Assembly: GCA_944472135.2 (NCBI GenBank)
Contig: OX235267.1
Location: 19,079,452-19,143,451 of the forward strand
Origin: Trichobilharzia regenti
Lineage: Eukaryota > Platyhelminthes > Trematoda > Strigeidida > Schistosomatidae
DNA length: 64,000 nucleotides
Direction: 5' to 3'
The notes beneath the pieces were generated by a model that saw only the letters and a list, made by a program, of their open reading frames with translations, made no database searches and was not told where the DNA came from. Positions 12,710-27,700 of the stretch are shown here, in pieces. Positions within the stretch are counted from its first letter, which is position 1; every line of letters begins with the position of its first letter. The translations under genes were made by a program, and so were the position numbers.

Positions 12710-15700
12710 ACTTTATTCCAAAAACAGTACTTGTGACACAGAATGGAATTTTCAGCATTAATCAATATATTGCACCTAATTTCCTCAATTTATAAATAAA
12801 ATTAATCACACAGAAAATTTTCCACATTTACAGTAGAGGTAGTGTCAAAAACATGCAGCATATAAAATGGAAATAGCAATAATAATGATAACAGCTAGGG
12901 TAATAATAATAATAATAATACAAGTGAAAATTGCCGTTGGCTTGTGTCACACAGTATAGGCAATGTAGTATAGAAATCCTAACATGTTTAAAAATATTAA
13001 ATATAATGTTCTCTTTACATGATATGGTGAGGGGAAAAACAAAGATTACAGCAGTCATGGAGATAAGTTGGTGTTTGCAATTATGAGAGTAAAACAGAGA
13101 AGTATCAGGACCATAAATATAATAGAAGTAATAAAAGTAAAACTTCAAGGTATATAAGGATGGATGGAGGAAACTGTTTATTTACTAGATGAAAAAAGGT
13201 TAGTTATTTGTTGCCTGACACTATTTTCATCACATAAAATACGTGCCAACTATGGTATCATAGAATTTCTATACTTAGACGTGCGAGCATACAGTTTTCT
13301 GAAGTTACTCCTTGTTCTACCTGAGGAGATGCAAGGTGAAAGCTGAGCGTAAAGTGGGTGCTCCAAGTCAGACAAACCCCCTCTAGCAAATTTATTGCAC
13401 AAAGTCAAGTGCCTATCGATAACGACGTTAACTATGTGGTCCACTGGGACACCACTCACCCTACTGACAGTCTTCAGTATTCTACGAATTGTGACATAGT
13501 CCTTTTTAAGCAAACCAGGAAAGAATAAGGGTGAACAATAAAGAAAAATAGGTGGGATGCAAGAGTTGACAAACTGTAAGATGAGGGGTTGAGTTATACC
13601 CGAGTGTCTTAACTTCTTAATGTAAAATGTCAGGCGGAATATTTTACTGGAGATCGCTATGACATGGGAAGTCCAGGAGAGATCAGAAGATAGAAAGAGA
13701 TTCAAAAATATGTAGGTCAGGGTGAATATAATTAGGCATATAAATAAAGTTCATGTAAATAATGCACTTACACTCCCTAACAAAAGTGTCCGCTAATAAA
13801 ATATGTCATGAAAAGTGGTTACATCACACTTTAACTGATTTTAATGTTTAAAGATTGCGCAACAGAAATTGATTAATCAACTAATCTGCCTACAAGATTT
13901 AAACTACCATATTTCAGAAAATATATAAAATTAATTCCCCGTGTGGGATATTTAAGAAATCTATAACTTTCCTATTCCTATCCACTGGATAAGGGATTTT
14001 ATTTTTCATGAAGCAAGCTACGAATGCTGTGTGTTTGAAGAGGGATAGGGTAATACGGAGAGTTGCGCATGCCTTCAAAACTCTGGCTCCTTCTTTATCA
14101 TCTTTTATAATGTATTTGTGATGAGTGTTACAAAAGGAGTATTTATTTCGTGATCACACGATCAAATAAAACCTTAGTATCAAGGGACATTTGGACTACT
14201 GATAGTTATCAATATTTTTTTAAGAATTCACTTTAGTGTTCTTTAGTGTATTTTTAAGACGAAATTGTAATCATTTCTGTTATTTTTACTGAAATGACTA
14301 ACGTATTTAATTATTTGCAAAGGCCAATAACTTACTAATGTTGTTTACAGCATAACCTACATTTGAAACGGTATTTGCTGCCAGATATCTGTTGTGGAAA
14401 TTCGGGAATATTTTGTGCCAATGTACATTAAGATTTGACTTCATAGTCCCACAAACACTATGTAACGTCGTAAGAAAGGACATGTTTGAAATTTGAATTT
14501 TTTACTTTCCTTTATCTCCCTAAAGAATGTCGGTACAGAGTTCTGATTCAAATATGAGTGTCTCTGGCTTTTAACAAATATAACTTTTACATTTCACAAC
14601 ATTTGTACAAAAACTTCAGTGTTTCATGTGTCTACAAATTACTATGATATTCTAAATCTAAATATATCGATCACATGAAAACTTTACAAGAGTGCAGATC
14701 TTTAATATATCCCTTTGGACGAATAATTACGGAGTACTTCCTGAACGCATTCAATTTAATTGTACTTACTAGTCCTTAATAGCATCATTTTGTGTCCACT
14801 TCTACCACAATTATATCGCTTACTTGATTTCCTTCGTTCATCTGGTTATTCAAGTTTGTTTTTAATCATGAGGTTCGATTCTTCACGTACAGCTTTATAA
14901 AATCTCTTCCATTCACAGATTTGATTTGACGGAGAATGTAGCTTTCAAAATTATTCATACATGCATCGAAAATGCATTAAATGCACCCCTTTTCAGCGAG
15001 TAGGAATTTGCCACTGACGTATTTAAGTTTTTAGTTTATGTTTGATGAATTAGTTAATAAATATGATTCACTTACCAAACTCAGTGCAATATTCATAAAC
15101 GTCTGAAATTATATTATGGACGTGGATTATTTACTTTAATCGGAAAATTTTCCAAATATTGACCAATGTTCTATCTGGAATTAGAATGAGATCAATTTTC
15201 TGTTAATTCCTTCATTGCTATTTCATCAGGTATGCATACAACTGTGATTCAATATTTCTAGCAAAGTTCTAGTCATGAAAGGACTATGAATTTTTAACTT
15301 TCCACACCAGCATGAAAGCGATAATGAAATTCTATAAATGCTAACATTCTCAAGTTGGCAATATCAATGTAGACAGTGACGATTACATAAAGTATAAGAT
15401 TTAGGTTTTAGCAGTGATTTAATTCTGTCAGCAATATTCCTGTTTATTCAAAATAAAGTCTTCAAGACAGTAATTTCCTGGTATAAGAATGACCTGGAAA
15501 AGTAAGACGTGATTACTTGTAACTTTATTGTTCCATATAAACCTTTTGTTAATTCTGAACTCTGCAATCACAGTATGAAGATGTGTAAATTCATAAAAGT
15601 CGTCTTCCAAAATTTTCATTTAAAATTTTCATTCATACAGCTGATTCTAATTTGTTGATAGTAATCTTAGAATGTTGTATTTACTCTGCACTTTCATGGT

Positions 15701-18700
15701 ATGGTGAGGAAGTGATTCGCGTTTTTGTCTGTTTTATGCTTTTCAGTGAACTGTGAGAACTGCGAGTGTAATTGTTTGCGTACGGTGATTCTCAAAACAG
15801 ATTATTCTCATTTGCTATGATAAGTATCCTTTATCGAGAAGTTTCGAACCAGCAAATGGATTCAAGTGTTGGTTTGTAGGGATTTGATTGGTTTCAGGAT
15901 TTCATCATGAGTTGATATTAGTTAGAGAACCATTGGAAAACCTGGGAGTACTGGAGAGATGTTTCGTCCTAGTTTGGGACTCTTCAACAGGACGCATCCA
16001 CCAGGATTCGAACCGAGGACCTCTCGCTTACAAGGCAAGCTCAAGGACCATTTGATCGGGTCCAAGTGGCTTAATCGTATACGAGCTCGCCTTGTAACCG
16101 GAAGGCCCTGGGTTCGAATCCTGGTGGGTGCGTACTGCTGAAGAGTCCCAAACTAGGACAGAGGAAACAGTTGTTCAGTACTCCGAGGTTTTCCAATGGT
16201 TCTCTAACTAATGTCAGCTCATGATGAAATTCTGAAGCAAATGGATTATAATGATGACACATCTGACTTGATACTGATGAACACTCATTCGGTTCTCAGG
16301 AAGAATTACAGTGAAATGTGTTTATGTATAATACTAAAACAAATATGTGTATAGGCCCTTTTGAGGAAAATGTTATGTGACATAATTCAAAAAGAATGAA
16401 TCTCACTTTTGCAACTCTTCAAGTCATTTGTGTTCAAAAACTACTCCAAGTGTTATATATGTCCAAACTGATGTGTTACACATGATGTGTGTTTGTTTTT
16501 GTCAGTCTATTATATTTTGCTATGTGTATATGGATCGATATTTCATTATAACTGACATTATGCTTTTGTCTGTCCACTAACTAAATAAGCATGTATGACC
16601 TTGTTATCATATGACATTACAACCAATCATGGTAAGATGTTATCTTATTGGTTCATATGTATTAGCCATTTTCATATATACTTTTGTATCAGACTCTTAA
16701 TCACTTCTTGTTCATACATTTCGTACCATTCACTCACACACTTGTGTGACATTTATTTTTCTTATCTGGGAAATACAAGTATCATAGTAAACCTGGTGGT
16801 CTTCTGATTTCCGTCTTTCCGCGTCAGGACTATTTACTACTCAACGAGTACATAACACAAATCAAGTTCACTTTTCACAGTTTGAGAACATTCAGGGATT
16901 GGGTATATGATGTTCATTATAATAAACGTATTTTGTATTTTACAATGAATGAAATCCCAAACGATATTGCTTTTACTGGCATTCCGCTATTTTAATGCTA
17001 ATAGCCTTATCAACGTATTATTTAACCCGAATTTTTTGTCGAATTAGCCGACTTGACGAAAAAATGCCCCCAAGCTGGGGAACGATGATTATGTTGTCAC
17101 ATGTTAGTTGAGATTTTGAAAATTGTAGGTTAATATCCCTATTATTTAGAAGAATTTCAATTAACTCACTCTGAAGTATATATCCTAAGTGCGAAAACCA
17201 AGAGCAAGAATGTTCTCTTTCGTTTAGTGTGGTCGAAGCAAATTTCAGTGTTCTATTTGGTCGGAAATCATTTGAGGCTTAGCAGCTGTGTAATTATTAG
17301 TGCTTAGTGAAATATATCTTTTTCAACTAACAATGAAAAACATTGTTCATTCAAAACAAAGTCTTCAAGACAGTAATTTCCTGGTATAAGAATGACCTGG
17401 AAAAGTAAGACGTGATTACTTGTAACTTTATTGTTCCATATAAACCTTTTGTTAATTCTGAACTCTGCAAACACAGTATGAAGCTGTGTAAATTCATAAA
17501 AGTCGTCTTCCAAAACTTTCATTTAAATGTTTTCCATGAACGAATGTTTGTAGGTTAAATAATCAGTGATGAAATGATCAAATAATATTGTCATACTCAT
17601 TTTTATACTCTTTTCATTGATATGACAGTGACTGTGATGCAAGCTGAACTCGCAATGGTAATCTCAGTTACTTAACGATTACACATATATTTTAAGGATA
17701 ACTGCAGGCTCTGTCTAAACAACGAACACATCATTTCGTTCGGTTTTCATACAGGTGATTTTAATTTGTTGATAGTAATCTTAGAATGTTGTATTTACTC
17801 TGCACTTTCATGGTATGGTGAGGAAGTGATTCGCGTTTTTGTCTGTTTTATGCTTTTCAGTGAACTGTGAGAACTGCGAGTGTAATTGTTTGCGTACGGT
17901 GATTCTCAAACAGATTATTCTCATTTGCTATGATAAGTATCCTTTATCGAGAAGTTTCGAACCAGCAAATGGATTGTTATGATGACACCTCTGACTTGAT
18001 ACTGATGAACACTCATTCGGTTCTCAGGAAGAATTACAGTGAAATGTGTTTATGTATAATACTAAAACAAATATGTGTATAGGCCCTTTTGAGGAAAATG
18101 TTATGTGACATAATTCAAAAAGGAATGAATCTCACTTTTGCAACTCTTCAAGTCATTTGTGTTCAAAAACTACTCCAAGTGTTATATATGTCCAAACTGA
18201 TGTGTTACACATGATGTGTGTTTGTTTTTGTCAGTCTATTATATTTTGCTATGTGTATATGGATCGATATTTCATTATAACTGACATTATGCTTTTGTCT
18301 GTCCACTAACTAAATAAGCATGTATGACCTTGTTATCATATGACATTACAACCAATCATGGTAAGATGTTATCTTATTGGTTCATATGTATTAGCCATTT
18401 TCATATATACTTTTGTATCAGACTCTTAATCACTTCTTGTTCATACATTTCGTACCATTCACTCACACACTTGTGTGACATTTATTTTTCTTATCTGGGA
18501 AATACAAGTATCATAGTAAACCTGGTGGTCTTCTGATTTCCGTCTTTCCGCGTCAGGACTATTTACTACTCAACGAGTACATAACACAAATCAAGTTCAC
18601 TTTTCACAGTTTGAGAACATTCAGGGATTGGGTATATGATGTTCATTATAATAAACGTATTTTGTATTTTACAATGAATGAAATCCCAAACGATATTGCT

Positions 18701-21700
18701 TTTACTGGCATTCCGCTATTTTAATGCTAATAGCCTTATCAACGTATTATTTAACCCGAATTTTTTGTCGAATTAGCCGACTTGACGAAAAAATGCCCCC
18801 AAGCTGGGGAACGATGATTATGTTGTCACATGTTAGTTGAGATTTTGAAAATTGTAGGTTAATATCCCAATTATTTAGAAGAATTTCAATTAACTCACTC
18901 TGAAGTATATTTCCTAAGTGCGAAAACCAAGAGCAAGAATGTTCTCTTTCGTTTAGTGTGGTCGAAGCAAATTTCAGTGTTCTATTTGGTCGGAAATCAT
19001 TTGAGGCTTAGCAGCTGTGTAATTATTAGTGCTTAGTGAAATATATCTTTTCAACTAACAATGAAAAACATTGTTCATTCAAAACAAAGTCTTCAAGACA
19101 GTAATTTCCTGGTATAAGAATGACCTGGAAAAGTAAGACGTGATTACTTGTAACTTTATTGTTCCATATAAACCTTTTGTTAATTCTGAACTCTGCAAAC
19201 ACAGTATGAAGCTGTGTAAATTCATAAAAGTCGTCTTCCAAAACTTTCATTTAAATGTTTTCCATGAACGAATGTTTGTAGGTTAAATAATCAGTGATGA
19301 AATGATCAAATAATATTGTCATACTCATTTTTATACTCTTTTCATTGATATGACAGTGACTGTGATGCAAGCTGAACTCGCAATGGTAATCTCAGTTACT
19401 TTACGATTACACATATATTTTAAGGATAACTGCAGGCTCTGTCTAAACAACGAACACATCATTTCGTTCGGTTTTCATACAGGTGATTTTAATTTGTTGA
19501 TAGTAATCTTAGAATGTTGTATTTACTCTGCACTTTCATGGTATGGTGAGGAAGTGATTCGCGTTTTTGTCTGTTTTATGCTTTTCAGTGAACTGTGAGA
19601 ACTGCGAGTGTAATTGTTTGCGTACGGTGATTCTCAAAACAGATTATTCTCATTTGCTATGATAAGTATCCTTTATCGAGAAGTTTCGAACCAGCAAATG
19701 GATTGTTATGATGACACCTCTGACTTGATACTGATGAACACTCATTCGGTTCTCAGGAAGAATTACAGTGAAATGTGTTTATGTATAATACTAAAACAAA
19801 TATGTGTATAGGCCCTTTTGAGGAAAATGTTATGTGACATAATTCAAAAAGGAATGAATCTCACCTTCGGAAATCTCCATGTCGAAATATCCTTCAAAGT
19901 AATATACAAGATTCGATCAAACCTATCAAAGGGAGTAAAATCAAGACATCTGGGCATAGCCGAGGCGCTAGCTATGCAAAAGCTCAAACCCACGCTTTGT
20001 ATACAAAAGAAATATGTCCAACCCCTGTCCCTGCCATGGCCATCATATACAGGTAATTTTTAGTAATGACCATCCCATCGCCTTTCTTATCTAGACTTCC
20101 TGTTTATTCATGTTATTTTAAGTTTTTCCTAATCCCTGTTTACACTACCAAATTTCATACCCGAACTTAGTGTTTATTTGCCATTTTACTATTTCTACAC
20201 ATTTAATCCCTGATTGCATAAACAATTATTCATCACATTAGTTTTTGTCCAAACATCCCGTCTATTTTGTTATTTCTACATTTCTAACCCCTAATTGCAC
20301 AATGTCAATCTTCTTAGTTATTATGATGCTACTTTGTTTGTTTGTTTTATCCATCCCCCTGTTTATTATGGCATTCTAATTCCTAATTTTAATTTTTATT
20401 AATTTGACCTTTGACTGGATATTATTCTGGAACTTTCCCATCCATTTGATATAAATACACGAATGTACAGCCTAGTTGATGATGACTTCGTCGAAAAGAA
20501 AATTTTCTTCGCTGCAATTGTCTTCTTATTAACTTGTGAATGTGATTATAATATCATTGAAGTATAAATTTCAAAAAGAAAATCTCCGCCATGAAATCCC
20601 ACACTGGGTCAGTTTTATGAGAGCTGATAACTGGTGCGCTATAGTAGCCTCTGTCCAAAATATAAGGACAACGAATAAAGTGTGTCTGGAATGAAGAGCA
20701 TCCATGTGGTCTAGTACAGGCACCTTGTCATAGTGGCGCCTTTTTTAGCTTTTTTTTACAATTGTTATTGCTAATAAAATAAGTAATTCAGTGAGTAGTT
20801 TGTTTTTCGTGTGATTCCATTTACTTTATACGTACAGTCAGAAGCTCTTTAAGGAGTTGAAATGCTGAATTCCCCGTTGACTGTTGCCCTTTGTTCCCAA
20901 TAAACTCCTTTTCCAGAATGATACACAAAGTAAACATTAATTTGTCAAAGACAATACCCATTCTCCTTCCTTGAGCTACTTAAACTCTGGTTATCAAATA
21001 CAGAAACCTGAGTTCCGCATACAAAATGGAGTTCCCTAACTGCTGCTTCTCTCACATTATTGACGCCATTGTCTTTAAACAGTTCTAACCGTTCCATTTT
21101 TCCAAGTTCTTACTGAATATCATTTTCTCTTCGTTTGCTGTGCATGCTAGTAATTTATCCTAATACTTAACTCAGCCACTCCTACCCAACTTCTCCTGCG
21201 TAATGAATAATTTTAGCAACTTTTCTTATGACAATTCATCTCTTTCCCTAATTTCCTCTTTTTTGGAGCAAAAATAAACTGTATACAAGTGTGAGTGTGT
21301 GGCTGGATAAAATAATTTGTGACTAATCTTTAAGTTCATGTGAAGTGAAAAACTTTACATCAACAAATATAATGGTTAAGACAGTTATTCTGTGTTTTTA
21401 TTACTGCTCTTCTACAAGTATCAGACGCTAACATATCAGTATAGTAGTTATGACGATCAGAACTCAGGTAACTCACTGTTAACTACCGTTTAAAAAAGTA
21501 TGAAAATATCAAAGAAATGGCAAACGTCTTCAAACTGCGATAGAAATTCCAGTAAATTAGGTAAAGAAAAATAAATTTTATTCCATCACAGTACTGCCAT
21601 TTAAAATGAATACTGAGTGAACCGAAACGCCTGAATAACATACAATCCAGTTCGCAAAAACTGCTCCGTTAATCTCAGTTAAATGAATATCAACTGTTAA

Positions 21701-24700
21701 GAGGATCAAACAAGTGTGTCAAGCATTATCACTGAAATTATGCCTAGCCATGATGCATGTTACTAGGGGTAAGACATCACGCACTGAACTCAGATATTTC
21801 TTTTATTGAGATTTATTGAATTTCACCCTCTTAGAGACTTGTGAGGAAAAATCTACAGTTTAGTCCCTACACTCATCAAGTAAGCTGAACATGAGTGCGA
21901 TCACCTAATCGGCTGTCACATCACTGCTCATATTCGATTTGGAAAAAACGAAAATAAATAGATTTAACAGATCGGTTTTTGTAAATATACCCAAATTGTG
22001 ACACATCCTCACAAAACATTGCTTACCATACAAACGTCATGTACTTGTTTTTGCTTCTTTCAAAGATTTCAAATCTCCCCTATGCCAATATTTTCATTTT
22101 CATTGACGGTTTCAAGACACATTTAGGAGATTATGTCGGCTTTGACTTTTAATTAATAATCCCATGTTATCATGCAACTGATTGTTTGAATTTCATTTTG
22201 AACACTTACCCCAAGATCCTGCAAATTAATTCAGTAGAAAATAGGTCCGAAATCACGTGGTCTCATCTGTGGCGCAGCATATAAAGAGATTAGTTAGGAG
22301 CATTTTTGGAGCTTAGTGAGAAAAACGAACTTCCAGATTAAAAAATTTACCCTGGTTTACTCAGTTCTATTTTTTCAGAAATATTTCTACTGGCAACTGT
22401 GTCACAATAAAGCAATCAGAAACTTACTACAACCTGTAATTGGATAAAGAGAATACTCCGTTTCAAAAATTGTCAAATTATTTGCTAATTTATACAAAAT
22501 GACACTTGGAGATATTCATAGATCACATGATATCATAAGTGACAAGAATGAAGTAACAATTCACTTTCTGCATTATTATGGGTAACTACATTTATCATTT
22601 TCGCAAATTATAATACTATAAAGTTTCTAAATACTCAGTCATTGGTTCACTGTGTAATCCAGTCTAAACAAATAAATAAACAGTTGAAAAATAAAACAGT
22701 TTATAGACAATACATGTGAGTACGCTAGCCGCATATTGCATCACCTTCATAACTGCATGGTTCAGAATAACTGTTTCATAAGTGATGCAATATGCAATTG
22801 CCAGGTAATATAAGATTTATTCTTATCATACAGTCAGAAATAAGATTGGTGAAGTTTTCTGATTTCGAAATTGATTCAGATTTGGTGTTATTGAAAACGT
22901 CAAGAATAAATGTACTTACCGTAGTACCAAGAGACATCTGTGAAATAATTCAAAAAATTTGTCAACATATATATGATAGCTAATAAAAAAAATCAGCTTT
23001 AGGCTATTTTAATGAGTGCAACATATGGAATGAAAAGTAAATTTATTATATACCAATTTGTTAGCAAATGAAAATCAGTTTCCAGCATTGTGAACAACTT
23101 ACTAATGTTCTCAACTATTTTTGCTATTTTAAAAAGTATTTTAAACATAAATTTATGAAAATTCATATTATTATGGAGAATTCATTTTCAAATTCTATTC
23201 TGTAGGGTGTTGAAAAGAAGGAGTTAGTTAAGAAGCCAATAATGATTCTCCACAGATTTATGGAGCGTTCATGTATTCTGACAAAAGGTATAGTGTTTGG
23301 TTTTATTTTTAAAGGGTCTACGACTGTAATGTGTTTAAACATAATGAGCTTTATCTCATTGTATTCACTGATTTCAGTTCAGTGGACAACGGGCCATATC
23401 ATCCACACCATAGCCATAATACGCAAATGCAGACTTTAAACATCAGTAAAACGTTTGAGCATTGTGGATTAGATCAAATGTTAGAAAACATAAAAACTTA
23501 TTATGACTATTAAAACACTCGTTGTATTTCCCATCTGATTATAGTTGATCAATAACACTCGTATTATTGCCATCAGTCAAACCAGAAGAAGATAATAAAT
23601 AATCTTAAAATTCTATTTCAATTCAAACACATTCTAACAAGTAGCTTATTATGACTGTAAAAAAACACTCGTCCAATTTTCCCATCTAACTGCAATTGAT
23701 CAACAACACTCGTACTATTATTTCTGAATGTACATTATCTCACATTGATTTTTAATCCAATATTTAATCGATTTTACACATGTATATAAATGAAAGAACA
23801 AAGTTGTGTGAGTAACTTGATATGATTATGAGCAATAGTTTGTGCTCGAAACGTCATCAGTTCATATAACTGTACAACACTGTGTGATTTGTTAAAATAA
23901 AATCTTATCCATAATGGAGTTGTACTCTACCACAGTGCCCAAGTTTTATACTTATATCTATAATTATATTTCAATAGTTTACACACAATGATAAGTTTTG
24001 TTATTGGCAATATTTCGAGCAAAATACTGCCCATGTTCACACCACTGTTGGAATTGTTTTGACTTTAGACCATAAGCAATCGTTTTAGATAGCGATGTAA
24101 TAACATATAATGCTGAGCTGCAAGTGAGCAATCATAAACCACACTTCTTCCGTGAAAAAGATTATCAAAAGGATTATTAACTACATTTCGTCTCGAAAAA
24201 CCAAGAAGTAATTTATCTGGAAAGTATTGTATCGTTGTCCAACACCTTTCGAACATTCTGATGACACACACCTATACATATTTACGTATTTTCGGTAAAC
24301 TGTCATCAAACTTTATATTTACATAACGAAATATTAGTCATAGGCATTTGAATTAATGTGAATTATAAAATATAGAATCAGAGGTGTGAATTAATGGGTA
24401 ACAATCGGGGTGATCATAATAATAACAAGGATAAATTCATTCAAGTGTTTATATAAACTAGGTAACGAAGGTTGTTTAGGTAGAATGTGCATACTAGTAG
24501 GAGTAGAGGAGAAAATAACTATTGTTACATAGCGACTAGATAACATAATAATAATGCTAAGTAGTGAAACCAAGGATAAAATCTACAACTACACCTCACC
24601 ATGAAATAGCAAGATGGATGGCAGACATGCTTAAACCACTGTAGCTAAAAGTGGCTAAGTACAATTTGAAGGACATGTTTGGATTTATAGAGAAAGCAAG

Positions 24701-27700
24701 AGATGAGATCAATGATGGAAAAATGATCCCTATGTGTATCAACTCCCTGTTCAATAATGTCCCCTTATAAGAGACCATCGAATTTATCAGTAAATCTCTC
24801 ATAGATAGTGTTATGAACGTAAGTATACCACGTCTAACACTACGGGAACTGCTGCTCCAGTGTACGATAAATGCGCAGTTTCAGTTTAGCAGCGAATTTT
24901 ACCGTCAAGTGGAGGCCGCAGCAATGGGGTTCCCCCTAGGTCCTCTCTTAAGTGATATGTCTATGGCGAATTTAGAGAACCGTCCACTCAAAAACGTAAT
25001 CAACGAACTCTCGGTGTACTGCAGATATATGGACGATACTTTTATCTCGCATAATAATAAAATCGATGTCGAAGTGTTTCTCCAAAAGTCCAGTATGGCT
25101 CACCCACAAAATGTGTTCACATATGAAAACGAGGAAGACAACACCTCATCATCAGTTGATGTCCTGCTAACAAAAAACAAGAGGACAGTATTTTAAGGGG
25201 CATTATCTAGAAGGAGTCATGAGTTCGTCAATAAACCCGTGTCAAGTCATTTGTTCTTCTTGCATGCAAACAAAATCTTATCAGTATCTTGATGTATCGC
25301 GCACAAATGGCACTTTAAATGATGAAATAATGAAAGGTGAAGACATTTTATGTAAGAACGGATACCCTGAAACATTTTTAAAGCCTGAATGATGAGAACA
25401 GATAGAAAGAAATGCCTGCAAACTGTACAGAAGAAACACATATGCATGAGTTTTCCGTTGCCATAAAGATTTTTTGACCTAATCTTGGATTTTATTGAAT
25501 CTATAAAATAAGTTCGACGTTTTATTATGGATAAGTTTTTATTTTGATAAATCACGCAGTGTTTTACAGTAATATCTGATGACGCTTCAAGCACAAACTA
25601 TTGCGCATAATAAAATATGTGTAAAGTTGGCCACTATGGTAGTAAGTAATCCCATATTAGTTTTTTATTAGATGTATCACACAATAAAACAGTATTATTT
25701 ACTGGAGGAACAAATCTAGATTTTGCTAGGTTAAAACCCACAAACTCAATCAGAAACAAGCTTTGTCGGTAAAAGGATCCCGTGGAGCCTTTAAAACAAA
25801 ACCATTTTGGTTTATCTAAAATCCTGTCTGCAATGACTTTCAGGTCAAATACATAGATCAAAGTAGTGGAACAGGTGCAGTCAGACTAACCGAACATAGA
25901 AACCTGGCAAAAACTAGATTGGCTGACCCGAATAAGATAAAATATCTAGAGAATAGTTCAGCTACAGCATTACATGCAGTTACACACAACCACACAACAG
26001 GCTGGATGGGATAGGATGACAATTTTAAAATATGTGACAGGGTGAAGGGAGAGATTGATAACAGAAGCTTTGTTTATCGAATCAACTGTAAATACATGTA
26101 ATAGGAATGATTCGACACCTGTCCAAATATATGGAAAATTCTACTACCCCTAAGACAGAAAGCAGAAGACAGAGAAAACTATAAAACTCAAGTTTCAAAG
26201 TCGTGTGATTACAACTGATATCATTATGAACAATAAATTTTGATCGAAACGTCATCCAGTAAATAATACTGTTTCACTATGTGATACATCTAATAAACGA
26301 ACTAATATGGTATTGCTCATAATCATATCAAGTTACATAACTTTTCGCTTCATTTATATACATGAATGAAGTAAGGTAAGATAAGGCAACAAGTTACTTG
26401 TTTTTACTGTTAAAAGCATCTTATTTCCCGTCTCATTGTATTTCATTATTAAAACTAATATTATTTCTGAATATACTATATCTTATATTGATTTTATTCA
26501 AATATCTAATCAATTTCACTCATGTATATAAATGAAGCAAAAAGTTGTGTGAGTTACTTGATATGATTATTAGCAATAGTTTGTGCTCAAATCGTCATCA
26601 GATAATATTACTGTACAACACTGTGATTTGTCAAAATAAAATCTCATCCCTAATGGAATCACACCCTATCACACTGCCCACGTTTTATGCTTATATCAAG
26701 TTCGAAATTTGTCATTATTATTTGTTATTACTTTGAACCTGTTTTGGTAATCCAATTTTAAAACCTGGGTGTATTTATTTATTTTTTATTATATTTACGT
26801 CCCCAGTGGGACATAGGGCTTCAAGCTACGGGCTTGAAGTTTCTATAGCAGTGGTGTTTACTTTTACGGGATGGAGTTGCTAGCCTCATGCCCAACTTTA
26901 TCTCTTTGCCAGTCCTATTACTGGCTTAGTGAGGTAAAGGAATGCGCCGGCCTGGGATCGAACCCCAGACCACCTGCTTGGCTGGCGAGCATTCTACCAC
27001 TGTGCCATCGAGACACTGTGTTTATTTTACGCAGTAATATTTTCCTTTTCTCTCCTTTTTCTCTTGTCGCCACCATAGGACGGTGACCGGAAAACAATTT
27101 GACCTACATTAGTAAAATTTATATCTTTCACACCGTGTTTACTTTTGTATAAATAAGTACATTATCAATATTACTATGATTATCACTATTATCTGATCCA
27201 TAAAATCACCGTCACTGGTTTGAATTTTAATATAAAAATCTATGTAAATTAGAATGAAGCCTGAAGAAGATCTAATTGAAAACAATACTGTTTGCTTTAA
27301 TGTCTTTTTCTGACATAAATAAGTATATATTTTGTTGATGTAATCCTCACGATTTACAATAGCCATGCCTCATCCTTTAATTGTTAATTTGTCCAGATGA
27401 AGGGTCGGGCATAGCTATTATAAGTAAATATGACAAGCACCTTTGAGATCAAAATGTTCGGATGTTGCATGATGTTGTTTTATTGAAATTAAAAATGAAA
27501 ACTAATTGCTTTAAATTTACATTCTGTTTGTGTGAAAGAAACCAACTCTTTTACAAATAGTGGATAAATGCCGAATTAGTGGCCTTTATTTATAAATATA
27601 ATTAGAGTAATATTTCATAAGAAGTGATTCATTGCTTCTCACACAATTCTGTAAACTGCAATATTGAGTTCCTCAGTGACCTTTAGCCGTTTTATTATTC

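Larger units (their letters stand above)
15436..19862 (+). repeat. Tandem array, ~1.73-kb unit, about 2.5 copies
   Basis: Three head-to-tail copies. Landmarks: TCTTCAAGACAGTAATTTCC at about 15456, 17365 and 19090, and GTATGACCTTGTTATCATAT at about 16592 and 18320. Copies 2 and 3 differ at only a few bases. Copy 1 is more diverged: it lacks about 220 bp (the part equal to 17530-17750) and carries a SINE insertion. Copy 3 is cut short at about 19862, where PLE endonuclease sequence starts. The unit contains an LTR-like segment also found near 43.7 kb. Small ORFs repeated in each copy (for example a 72-74 residue minus-strand ORF) are part of the unit, with no recognised product. Confidence 0.85.

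Noticed and set aside
15428..19250. Repeated 63-74-codon minus-strand ORF in each array unit
   Set aside because: Conserved only because the unit is duplicated; no start context, domain or splice partner that would suggest a gene.
24596..24802. 68-codon minus-strand ORF
   Set aside because: Antisense shadow of the plus-strand PLE reverse transcriptase.
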